A stretch of 64,000 bases of DNA, from contig NZ_CP115541.1 in the NCBI RefSeq assembly GCF_031834595.1, positions 4,210,501 to 4,274,500 of the forward strand, read 5' to 3'. Positions 42,494-50,189 of this stretch are shown in pieces. The number at the start of each line of letters is the position of its first letter. The stretch's first letter is position 1. Made by a program: the position numbers and the translations under genes. Under the pieces are notes generated by a model that searched no databases, was not told the origin of the DNA, and worked only from the letters and a program-made list of their open reading frames with translations. Source of the stretch: Stenotrophomonas oahuensis. Lineage in GTDB: Bacteria; Pseudomonadota; Gammaproteobacteria; Xanthomonadales; Xanthomonadaceae.

Positions 42494-43276
42494 ACGCACC
42501 CCGTCCAGCGCCTCCGAGGCCCCGGTCAGCACCGCGCAGGCATGGTCCTGCAGTTCCTCGCCACTGGCCTGGTGGCCGGCGTCGGCATCGGCCTGGGTCG
42601 CCAGCAGCACGAAACCCGGCGCGCGGGCGTCGTCGCCCTGCCCCACCACCACCAGCGACCAGCGCCCCATCTCGCCGGGCGCGGCCAGGTCATCGGCCAG
42701 CAGGCGAATGGGATCGGCGGTCAGCGTTTCACCGTCCAGCCGCCTGGCTTGATACACATGCCCGCGCAGCGGCTGCGGCAGAGGCTGCCACGTCGGGCCG
42801 ATGGCCGGCTGCATCGCCTGCAGCTGGTCGCGGATGTCCGCGCGCAGGCAATCCACATGGATGTGCAACTGGTTCTGCGAACGGCCGTGTGCGGAATTCA
42901 GCGCCAGGCTGGCCACGTCACGCGGCAGCGGCTGGCCCAGCGCGCGTTCGGTGTAGGCGCGCGCCTGCCAGGCGGCGGCGAAGTAGTTGGGCGTACCCGC
43001 CTGCAGCAGATGCGGGCTTTCAATGCCGGCCACCTTGTCCAGCGGCATCAGCAGGAACTGGTAATCGCCGTGGGTGTCCTTGACCAGCACATCGCGACGC
43101 TGCGGGGCGGTTGAGACCGCCAGGCAGGAGCCGCGTGGGGCATCGGTACCCACGCAATCGCGCTGGATCACGCCCCACAGGGCATCGGGATTCGGGGCCG
43201 GCTTCGGCGGTGGCGCGGTGGTGCAGGCGGCCAGGCACAGCGGCAGCGCCAGCAGGGAAACACGGAGGGAAGACAC
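42491..43276 (-). CDS. cdh: CDP-diacylglycerol diphosphatase-like lipoprotein
   Basis: A 261-residue protein: lipobox LAAC (residues 15-18) and the CDH signature NSAHGRSQNQLHIHVDCLRA, a HIT-like active site (His-x-His). Family members cleave CDP-diacylglycerol to CMP and phosphatidate. YFAAAWQARAY and GSCLAVS also match the family. The start is a GTG; its last bases lie in a REP, which supplies the stop codon. Location points to the periplasmic side of a membrane. Confidence 0.87.
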   Translation of the reverse strand: MSSLRVSLLALPLCLAACTTAPPPKPAPNPDALWGVIQRDCVGTDAPRGSCLAVSTAPQRRDVLVKDTHGDYQFLLMPLDKVAGIESPHLLQAGTPNYFAAAWQARAYTERALGQPLPRDVASLALNSAHGRSQNQLHIHVDCLRADIRDQLQAMQPAIGPTWQPLPQPLRGHVYQARRLDGETLTADPIRLLADDLAAPGEMGRWSLVVVGQGDDARAPGFVLLATQADADAGHQASGEELQDHACAVLTGASEALDGVR

Positions 43277-43400
43277 AGGACAGCAGTTCCATCACCCGGC
43301 CCGGTGCGGGGGGCTTTGGTGGACATTGTAGCGGTCACCCCATCACCCCGCCCCCACCGCACGGTGGTATGGTCGCCACAGGCTACCGCAGGAGCGACCG

Positions 43401-43703
43401 ATGTCACGGCATACCCGCATTGCAGTTCCCGTCCTGGCCGTCGCGGCCACCCTGCTGTCTGGCTGCGTCAGCAGTCCGGGGCCTGAGGTACGCGGCAGCG
43501 GCCAATGTCACGACGCACCGCTGCAATGGGCGGTGGGCCAGCCCGCTGCGGAAGAGACCATGCGCAAGCTGTTCCGCGAAAGCGGAGCCGGCCTGATCAA
43601 TCCCATCGGCCCGGCCACGGTAGTCAGCAAGGACCGCCGCGACGACCGCCTGCGGGTGTTCATCGACAAGGACAATGTGATTACCGCCGCGCGGTGCGAA
43701 TAA
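43401..43703 (+). CDS. I78-family peptidase inhibitor lipoprotein
   Basis: A 100-residue lipoprotein (lipobox LSGC near residue 19). The mature part matches peptidase inhibitor I78: WAVGQPAAEETMRKLFRESG and VFIDKDNVITAARCE. The reactive loop lies between them (INPIGPATV...). It may guard against serine proteases in the periplasm. aggag precedes the ATG. Divergent from the cdh gene. Confidence 0.85.
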   Translation: MSRHTRIAVPVLAVAATLLSGCVSSPGPEVRGSGQCHDAPLQWAVGQPAAEETMRKLFRESGAGLINPIGPATVVSKDRRDDRLRVFIDKDNVITAARCE

Positions 43704-43742
43704 CGGACACCCTCAGCCACCGCGATCGATCCGGCACCGCGT

Positions 43743-43808
43743 TGACGCGCATGGCGCGTCACTACAGGTCGTTCGACCCAGGATCGTAGTGACACGCCAT
43801 GCGTGTCA
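43743..43808. repeat. Inverted pair of GTAG REPs overlapping the lldD stop codon
   Basis: tgacgcgcatggcgcgtca plus ctac (43743-43765) and gtagtgacacgccatgcg plus tgtca (43786-43808). The second unit contains the lldD stop codon (tca on the plus strand). Confidence 0.8.
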
Positions 43809-44969
43809 ACGCCATCCACGTCCGTTCGATCCACCGCCAATGGCCAACGCCTCACGCCCGATATCGGCGACGGTCCGCGCGCCGGTCAGGGTCATCGCCA
43901 CCCGCATTTCCTTCGCAATCAGATCCAGCAGATTGGCCACCGCGGCCTCCCCGCCGGTGGCCAGCGCATAAACGAACGCGCGCCCAAGCAACACGGTATC
44001 GGCCCCCAACGCCAGCATCCGTACCACATCCAACCCTGAGCGCACACCCGAATCCACCAGCACCTTCAGCTCGCCCTGCACGGCATCGGCAATGGCCGGC
44101 AATGCGCGCGCGGTGGACAACACCCCATCCAGCTGACGGCCGCCATGGTTGGACACCACGATGCCATCGGCACCGAAGCGCACCGCATCGCGCGCGTCGT
44201 CCGGGTCCAGGATGCCCTTGATCACCATCGGCCCGGTCCAGAACTCGCGGATCCACTCCAGGTCCTTCCACGAAATGGAAGGATCAAAATTCGCCCCCAG
44301 CCAGCCGATGTAATCGGCCAGACCGGTCGGTGCCCCCCGATACGCCGACACATTGCCCAGGTCATGCGGCCGCCCGAGCAACCCCACGTCCCACGCCCAG
44401 CGCGGATGGGTCACCGCCTGCAGCATGCGCCGCAGCGGTCCATTCGGCCCGCTCATGCCCGAATGCGCATCGCGGTAACGCGCCCCGGGCACCGGCATGT
44501 CGACGGTGAACACCAGGGTGGTCACGCCCGCCGCCTTGGCCCGCTCCAGTGCGTTGCGCATGAAGCCACGGTCCTTCAGCACATACAGCTGGAACCACAT
44601 CGGCCGGGGAATCTTCGGAGCCACCTCCTCGATCGGGCACACCGACACCGTCGACAAGGTAAACGGAATGCCCCGGCTGGCGGCCGCGCGCGCGGCCTGT
44701 ACTTCGCCGCGCCGGGCGAACATGCCGGTCAGGCCTACGGGGGCCAACGCCACCGGCATCGCCAGCCGCTCACCGAACAGCTCGGTGTCCAGGCTCAGCT
44801 CGGACATGTCGCGCAGCACGCGCTGGCGCAGCGCCACATCGGACAGGTCGGACACGTTGCGGCGCAGGGTCTGCTCGGCGTACGCACCGCCGTCAATGTA
44901 GTGGAACAGAAACGGCGGCAGGCGACGCTGCGCGGCAGCGTGGTAATCCGAAGCAGCAGAAATGATCAT
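43806..44969 (-). CDS. lldD: FMN-dependent L-lactate dehydrogenase
   Basis: A 387-residue FMN enzyme that oxidises L-lactate to pyruvate and feeds the respiratory chain. Motifs: [17 protein letters not shown] at the N-terminus, [43 protein letters not shown] with the catalytic His, and [20 protein letters not shown]. Full length for the family and likely membrane-associated. No regulator (LldR) or permease (LldP) is adjacent. Confidence 0.93.
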   Translation of the reverse strand: MIISAASDYHAAAQRRLPPFLFHYIDGGAYAEQTLRRNVSDLSDVALRQRVLRDMSELSLDTELFGERLAMPVALAPVGLTGMFARRGEVQAARAAASRGIPFTLSTVSVCPIEEVAPKIPRPMWFQLYVLKDRGFMRNALERAKAAGVTTLVFTVDMPVPGARYRDAHSGMSGPNGPLRRMLQAVTHPRWAWDVGLLGRPHDLGNVSAYRGAPTGLADYIGWLGANFDPSISWKDLEWIREFWTGPMVIKGILDPDDARDAVRFGADGIVVSNHGGRQLDGVLSTARALPAIADAVQGELKVLVDSGVRSGLDVVRMLALGADTVLLGRAFVYALATGGEAAVANLLDLIAKEMRVAMTLTGARTVADIGREALAIGGGSNGRGWR

Positions 44970-45053
44970 GGGTCAGCAACACCGGGCAACAGTCCGCTCA
45001 CAGCATACCGGGGCACCCTGCCCCGCTGCGCACGCCACGCATTAGACCAAAGG

Positions 45054-45079
45054 GTAGGTGCCGACCGTTGGTCGGCACA
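45054..45079. repeat. GTAG REP (single)
   Basis: gtag followed by gtgccgacc-gtt-ggtcggcac, a perfect 9-bp stem with a 3-nt loop; it lies 20 bp after the VOC gene stop. Confidence 0.8.
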
Positions 45080-45098
45080 TCGGCCGCAGCCGTGTGCC

Positions 45099-45545
45099 TC
45101 AGCAACCGCAGTCGCTGCTTGGCCCCTTCAACTCCACGCCATTGCCATCGGGATCCTGCACGTACAGCGACAGTCCGTCGCCCTCGGCACCGAAATTGCT
45201 GCTGGCCGGGGCATCCACGGCGATGCCGTGCATCTGCAGGTGTTCGCGCAGCTGCGCTTCGTTGAACGGCTCCACGCGCAGGCACAGGTGCGCCATGTTG
45301 CGGCCCTGTGCACCCGCAGCGGCCCCGCCGGGAAGCCCCAGCTTGCCGTGGATGTCGACCAGGTCGATCATCGAACTGCCCGCATGCAGATGCACCATGC
45401 CCAGCGACGGCCGTTCGCGCGCCACCGTGCAGCCCAGTACATCCCGGTAGAAGTGCAGCGCGCGCGGCAGGTCGCTGACCCGCAGCACCACATGGTCCAG
45501 GCACTGCACGGCGAAGGTGGTTTGTCGGGCGGCGGTGGCGTTCAT
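45099..45545 (-). CDS. VOC-superfamily protein (glyoxalase-like)
   Basis: A 148-residue vicinal-oxygen-chelate protein: LDHVVLRVSDLPRALHFYRD, NMAHLCLRVEPFNEAQLREH, VQDPDGNGVELKG. The metal-ligand positions His18 and Glu (in GVELKG) are kept. Substrate unknown. The C-terminus ends CGC. Its ATG overlaps the stop of the mgtC-like gene by 4 bp (atga), showing an operon. Confidence 0.87.
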   Translation of the reverse strand: MNATAARQTTFAVQCLDHVVLRVSDLPRALHFYRDVLGCTVARERPSLGMVHLHAGSSMIDLVDIHGKLGLPGGAAAGAQGRNMAHLCLRVEPFNEAQLREHLQMHGIAVDAPASSNFGAEGDGLSLYVQDPDGNGVELKGPSSDCGC

Positions 45546-46000
45546 AACTTCTCCAGCTTGTCGGAAACCCGGCGGAAAACCGCCAGCACCAGCACGCAGA
45601 GCACACTCACGCCCAGCGCGATCACATATTCGCCAATGCCGACGGCAATGCCGATGGCCGCGGCCATCACCAGCGAGCTGGCGGTGGTCAGCCCGCTGAC
45701 CTGGTCGTCGCGGCTGCCGCGCAGAATGGTGCCGGCAGCCACGAAGCCAACGCAGGCCACCACGGCCTCGATCAGACGCACCGGATCGACCTGCAGCAGG
45801 TCGCGGTAACGCTCCTGCTGGAAATGTTCGGCAATGCTGTCGCCCAGGCCGACGATCAATGCGGCGGCCCCGGCAATCAGCATGTGCGTGCGCAATCCGG
45901 CAGCGTGCTTGCCGAGCTCGCGCTCGATGCCCAGCACCCCGCCGAACAGCATGGCCGCGGCCACCCGCAGCAACAACGACAGATCCTGCTCCCAGCCCAT
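45542..46000 (-). CDS. MgtC/SapB-family membrane protein
   Basis: A 152-residue inner-membrane protein with four or five helices and the MgtC pattern FGGVLGIERELGKHAAGLRTH, GFVAAGTILRGS and GLTTASSLVMAAAIGIAVGI. The C-terminal cytosolic domain of pathogen MgtC is absent; this is the short form. Roles in Mg2+ limitation or acid pH are known for relatives. ggaga lies ahead of the ATG. Confidence 0.88.
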   Translation of the reverse strand: MGWEQDLSLLLRVAAAMLFGGVLGIERELGKHAAGLRTHMLIAGAAALIVGLGDSIAEHFQQERYRDLLQVDPVRLIEAVVACVGFVAAGTILRGSRDDQVSGLTTASSLVMAAAIGIAVGIGEYVIALGVSVLCVLVLAVFRRVSDKLEKL

Positions 46001-46087
46001 CCGCGTCTCCTCGGCGATGCAGGAAGCGTTGCGCGAAGCGCGTGGCAGCGCTGTGAAACGATGTGAATGCGGCTGTGACCGGCAACC

Positions 46088-46846
46088 TCAGTGCGCCAGA
46101 TAGCCGCCGTCGATGGCGTAGTAGGTGCCGGTGGCGAACGAGGCATCGTCACTGGCCAGCCAGGCCACCAGGGCGGCCACCTCTTCGGAGCGGCCCAAGC
46201 GGTTGAGCGCGTGCTTGGCCTCCAGCGCCTTGCGCACCGCCGGGTCCATCTTGTCCAGCAGCGGCGTGGCAATGAAGCCCGGGCCGACCGCATTCACGCG
46301 GATCTTGTCCGCGGCATGCTCCCAGGCAGCGGTCTGGGTCAAACCGACCACGCCATGCTTGGCCGCCACATAGGCCGCCGAGTTGTCGAAGCCCACCTGG
46401 CCGAGGATCGAGGCCATGTTGATGATGCTACCGCCCTTGCCGGCCTTGCGCAGCGCCTGGATCTGTGCGCGCTGGCACAGGAACACGCTGTTGAGGTTCA
46501 CATCGATCACGCGCCTCCAGCCATCGACCGGATAGTCGCCACTGGGCGCAGACGGTCCACCGATACCGGCGTTGTTGACCGCGATGTCCAGGCCGCCCAG
46601 TTCCTGCACGGTCTGCTTCACTGCTGCGTCAACGGCGGCTTCATCGGTGACATCCAGGGCAATGCCGAGGGTCTTCACGCCGCGTGCGGCCAGCGCTTCA
46701 GCGGTCTTCTTCACTGCGTCTTCCTTCAGGTCCCACACCGCCACGGCCGCACCGGAGTCGGCGAACAGTTCGGCTACGGCCAGGCCGATGCCGGATACGC
46801 CGCCGGTGACGATGGCGACCTTGCCCTTGAGCTGGTAATCAATCAT
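46088..46846 (-). CDS. Short-chain dehydrogenase/reductase
   Basis: A 252-residue classical SDR: TGGVSGIG cofactor loop, NNAGIGG, catalytic Ser (NMASILGQV), Tyr-x3-Lys (YVAAKHG) and PGFIATPLLDKM. The Asp at VWDLKED favours NAD(H). ggag lies 9 nt before this ATG; a GTG five codons earlier overlaps that site. Substrate unknown (3-oxoacyl-ACP, sugar acid or hydroxy acid are all possible). Confidence 0.9.
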   Translation of the reverse strand: MIDYQLKGKVAIVTGGVSGIGLAVAELFADSGAAVAVWDLKEDAVKKTAEALAARGVKTLGIALDVTDEAAVDAAVKQTVQELGGLDIAVNNAGIGGPSAPSGDYPVDGWRRVIDVNLNSVFLCQRAQIQALRKAGKGGSIINMASILGQVGFDNSAAYVAAKHGVVGLTQTAAWEHAADKIRVNAVGPGFIATPLLDKMDPAVRKALEAKHALNRLGRSEEVAALVAWLASDDASFATGTYYAIDGGYLAH

Positions 46847-47024
46847 TGCGTGTGTCTCCACAGGTATCAGGGGGGGGAAAGCACCCCTACGCTACGCCTG
46901 TGATGCGTTGCACAAGGTGCATGCAAGGCGCTTTCCGACCGCAACAAACCTTCCCATCGCTGCAACGCACGCAGCCGTATGCTGAAGGTCGTACCGTTCT
47001 TCCCTTCCCCACAAGGCCCTGCAC

Positions 47025-48134
47025 ATGACTGCAACGACCGACGGTTTGCTGTTCACCCCCACCCGGCTGGGTTCCATCGACCTGCGCAACCGCATTGCGA
47101 TGGCCCCGCTCACCCGCAACCGCGCCATTGAAGGCCGCGTGCCCAACCCGCTGGCGGTGCAGTACTACCAGCAGCGTGCCAGTGCCGGGCTGATCATTGC
47201 CGAGGCCACCCAGATCAGTCCGCTCGGCCAGGGCTATCTGGACACGCCCGGCATCTACAGCCAGGCGCAGATTGACGCCTGGCGCAAGGTCACCGACGCG
47301 GTGCACGCCGAGGGTGGACGCATCGTGTTGCAGCTGTGGCACGTGGGCCGCATTTCGCACACCAGCCTGCTGCCGGAAGGCGAAGTGCCGGTGGCCCCCA
47401 GTGCGGTGCAGGCCAAGGCCAAGACCTTCACCGCCAAGGGGTTTGAAGATGTATCCGCGCCGCGTGCACTGGAACTGGAAGAGATTCCCGCGCTGATCCA
47501 GGACTACCGCCAGGCCGCACGCAACGCCATCATCGCCGGCTTTGACGGCGTCGAAGTGCATGCGGCTAACGGGTATCTGATTGATCAGTTCCTGCGCGAC
47601 GGCAGCAACCTGCGCACCGACGAGTACGGCGGCAGCATCGAGAACCGCACCCGCCTGCTGGACGAAGTGGTGCGCGCGGTCGCCGCCGAGATCGGGGCCG
47701 AACGCACGGGCGTGCGCCTGTCACCGACCACGCCGGCCAGCGATGCCTACGACTCCAATCCGCAGCCGCTGTTCGAGCGTGCGGTGGAGCGACTGGATGC
47801 GATTGGCCACCTGGCCTTCGTGCATGTGATCGAAGGGGCCACCGGTGGCCCGCGTGACAACATTCCGTTCGATTACGCCGCGCTGCGTTCGAAGTTCCGC
47901 GGCCCGTGGATCGCCAACAATGGGTATGACAAGGACAGCGCCGAGGCTGCCATCGCCAGTGGCTATGCCGACGTGATTGCGTTCGGTCGTGCTTTCATCG
48001 CCAACCCGGACCTGGTGGAACGCCTGCGCTTCGGGGTGCCGCTGTCAGAGTTCAACCCCGACACGCTGTATGGCGGCGGGGCTGAGGGGTATACCGATTA
48101 TCCGAGCGTATCCGGGTCCAACGTCGCTGAATGA
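47025..48134 (+). CDS. Old yellow enzyme family alkene reductase
   Basis: A 369-residue FMN enzyme of the NemA/xenobiotic reductase group: LRNRIAMAPLTRNRAIEGRV, QLWHVGRISH (substrate-binding His region), FDGVEVHAANGYLIDQFLRD, RTGVRLSPTT and DVIAFGRAFIANPDLVERL. It would reduce activated C=C bonds or nitro esters using NAD(P)H. No adjacent NemR-like repressor. Confidence 0.92.
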   Translation: MTATTDGLLFTPTRLGSIDLRNRIAMAPLTRNRAIEGRVPNPLAVQYYQQRASAGLIIAEATQISPLGQGYLDTPGIYSQAQIDAWRKVTDAVHAEGGRIVLQLWHVGRISHTSLLPEGEVPVAPSAVQAKAKTFTAKGFEDVSAPRALELEEIPALIQDYRQAARNAIIAGFDGVEVHAANGYLIDQFLRDGSNLRTDEYGGSIENRTRLLDEVVRAVAAEIGAERTGVRLSPTTPASDAYDSNPQPLFERAVERLDAIGHLAFVHVIEGATGGPRDNIPFDYAALRSKFRGPWIANNGYDKDSAEAAIASGYADVIAFGRAFIANPDLVERLRFGVPLSEFNPDTLYGGGAEGYTDYPSVSGSNVAE

Positions 48135-48150
48135 CGTTGGATGGGGTCAT

Positions 48151-50046
48151 TCAATACACCGGTAACGTGATCGAACTGGCCTGCTGCGGCGAATGCCAGA
48201 TCTGCTGCGTCGCCTTCTGGTAATCGCCCGGCTTGGCCAGGTAGATGTTGGGCACGAAGGTCTGCGGGTTGCGGTCGTACAGCGGGAACAACGTCGACTG
48301 CACCTGCACCATCACCCGGTGCCCCGGCCGGAACACATGGTTGGCGGTGGGCAGGCCGAAGCGGTAGTCCAGCACCTGATTCGAGGCGAGCGCCTTGGGG
48401 GCGCTGAAGCTTTCACGATAACGCCCGCGGAAGATCGCCATCGACACCGCCAGCTCATAACCGCCCATTTCCGGCGTGGACGGCACCTGGTCGGGATAGA
48501 CATCGATCAGCTTCACCACCCAGTCGCTGTCACTGCCACTAGTGGCGGCCTGCAGGTTCACCTGCGGTGCACCGCCAATCCGCAGCGGCTCGGTCAGCGG
48601 TTCGCTGACGAAGGTCAGCACATCCGGGCGGCCATCGACAAAGCGCTGGTCCTTGACCAGCCAGCTGGTCCACATGTCACGGTCGGCGAAGCGTACCGGG
48701 CGCGGCACGAACGGTACCGGCTTGGCCGGGTCGGAGACATACGCCTCGTAGTTGGCCTCACCGGCCTGCGGGGCGTCGAACGACAGCTTGCCGCCAGCTC
48801 GCAGATACAGCGGGCGGCTTTGTGCCGTGGTGCGCGGCCACTGCTGCAGGCGGTCCCAGTGATTTTCACCGGTGTTGTAGATCAGCACCGGCGGCGTATC
48901 GGCCTTGCCCGCGCCGTCCACCAGGTACTGGTCGAAGAACGGCTTGAGCACATCGCGGCGGAACTGCAGCGCGGTATCACCGTCAAACTTCAGCGCGCCC
49001 AGGCTGCTGCCATCGTAGTTCACCTGGCTGTGTCGCCACGGCCCCATCACCAGGTAGTTGAGGGTATTGGTCGAATCGCGCGGCTCCATCGCCGCATAGC
49101 TGTGCACCGCGCCCCACATGTCCTCCTGGTCCCACAGGCCCTGCAGCCACATCGTGGGCACCTTCAGCGGGGTTTTGGCCATGCGCGCATCCAGCGCCTG
49201 TTCCTGCCAGAACGCGTCATAAGCCGGGTGCTCGACCAGCTTGTGCCACCACGGCAGCTGCTCCAGGCCGTTGGCCTTGGCGTAATCACCCGCCGAACCG
49301 GCGCGAAGGAAGGTGGTGTAGTCGTCATAGCCGACGCTGGGAATGGCCGGTCCCTTGCCGCGCTGGGCCAGTTGGCCGGTGAAGTAACCGAAGTTGACCT
49401 GGCGGAACGCGCCGTAATTGAGCCAGTCGTCCCCCATCCAGCCGTCGATCATCGGGCTCTGCGGCGCGGCCACTTTCAATGCCGGGTGCGGGTCGTTCAG
49501 CGCCATCACCACGGTGAAGCCTTCGTACGAGGAGCCCAGCATGCCGACCTTGCCGTTGCTTTCCGGCACGTGCTTGACCAGCCAGTCGATGGTGTCCCAT
49601 GCATCAGTCGCATGGTCCACCTTGGTGTTGTTCAGCGGACCGCGCAGCGGCCGGGTCATCACGTAATCGCCTTCGGAGCCGTGCTTGCCGCGGATGTCCT
49701 GGAACACGCGGATGTAGCCGGCGTCAACGAACACCTCGTCGCCCTGCGGCAGGATGTCACGCATATGCGGCGAATCCAGGCGCTTGGCGCGGTTGGCGGC
49801 GTCATACGGCGTACGGGTGAGCAGCATCGGCGCGTTGTGCGCGCCCTTGGGCACCACGATCACCGTGTACAGCTTGGTGCCATCGCGCATGGGAATCATC
49901 ACCACGCGCTTGTCGTAGTCGTAACCCGCGGTCGGGGTGACGAAGCCCTTGGCCGGAATGTCCGGCGTCATCGGCGCGGTCTGCGCCGATACGCTGGCGG
50001 CGATCATCAGGCTCAACAGCACAACAGGTACGGCACGCACACACAT
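48151..50046 (-). CDS. Alpha-amino-acid ester hydrolase-like (CocE/NonD family)
   Basis: A 631-residue secreted serine hydrolase: signal peptide ending SVSAQT, N-terminal X-Pro peptidase-type fold with nucleophile motif GSSYEG (Ser173), acid residue in GLWDQED and His in GPWRHSQ, and the C-terminal jelly-roll domain (LPTANHVFRPGHRVMVQVQS). Sequence style and length match the Xanthomonas alpha-amino-ester hydrolases, which act on beta-lactam precursors with an alpha-amino group. ggagagagcc lies just before the ATG. It is convergent with the old yellow enzyme gene. Confidence 0.9.
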   Translation of the reverse strand: MCVRAVPVVLLSLMIAASVSAQTAPMTPDIPAKGFVTPTAGYDYDKRVVMIPMRDGTKLYTVIVVPKGAHNAPMLLTRTPYDAANRAKRLDSPHMRDILPQGDEVFVDAGYIRVFQDIRGKHGSEGDYVMTRPLRGPLNNTKVDHATDAWDTIDWLVKHVPESNGKVGMLGSSYEGFTVVMALNDPHPALKVAAPQSPMIDGWMGDDWLNYGAFRQVNFGYFTGQLAQRGKGPAIPSVGYDDYTTFLRAGSAGDYAKANGLEQLPWWHKLVEHPAYDAFWQEQALDARMAKTPLKVPTMWLQGLWDQEDMWGAVHSYAAMEPRDSTNTLNYLVMGPWRHSQVNYDGSSLGALKFDGDTALQFRRDVLKPFFDQYLVDGAGKADTPPVLIYNTGENHWDRLQQWPRTTAQSRPLYLRAGGKLSFDAPQAGEANYEAYVSDPAKPVPFVPRPVRFADRDMWTSWLVKDQRFVDGRPDVLTFVSEPLTEPLRIGGAPQVNLQAATSGSDSDWVVKLIDVYPDQVPSTPEMGGYELAVSMAIFRGRYRESFSAPKALASNQVLDYRFGLPTANHVFRPGHRVMVQVQSTLFPLYDRNPQTFVPNIYLAKPGDYQKATQQIWHSPQQASSITLPVY

Positions 50047-50156
50047 GGCTCTCTCCGGTGGCACCGGGCGGTGCCCGGATATCCGGACACCCTACGCCCA
50101 AGCCGTGTGTGCGATATGTGCCGTAGGTTGGCCGCGAACGGACAGGGTCGGCAAAG

Positions 50157-50182
50157 GTAGCGCACGACCGTTGGTCGTGCGC
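50157..50182. repeat. GTAG REP (single)
   Basis: gtag plus gcgcacgacc-gtt-ggtcgtgcgc, a perfect 10-bp stem. It ends 8 bp from the stop codon of the GH3 gene. Confidence 0.8.
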
Positions 50183-50189
50183 CATATCG

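Noticed and set aside
48193..50160. 655-codon plus-strand frame opposite the ester hydrolase
   Set aside because: The minus strand carries the catalytic triad motifs and a signal peptide; this frame is Arg/His/Val-rich with no domain.
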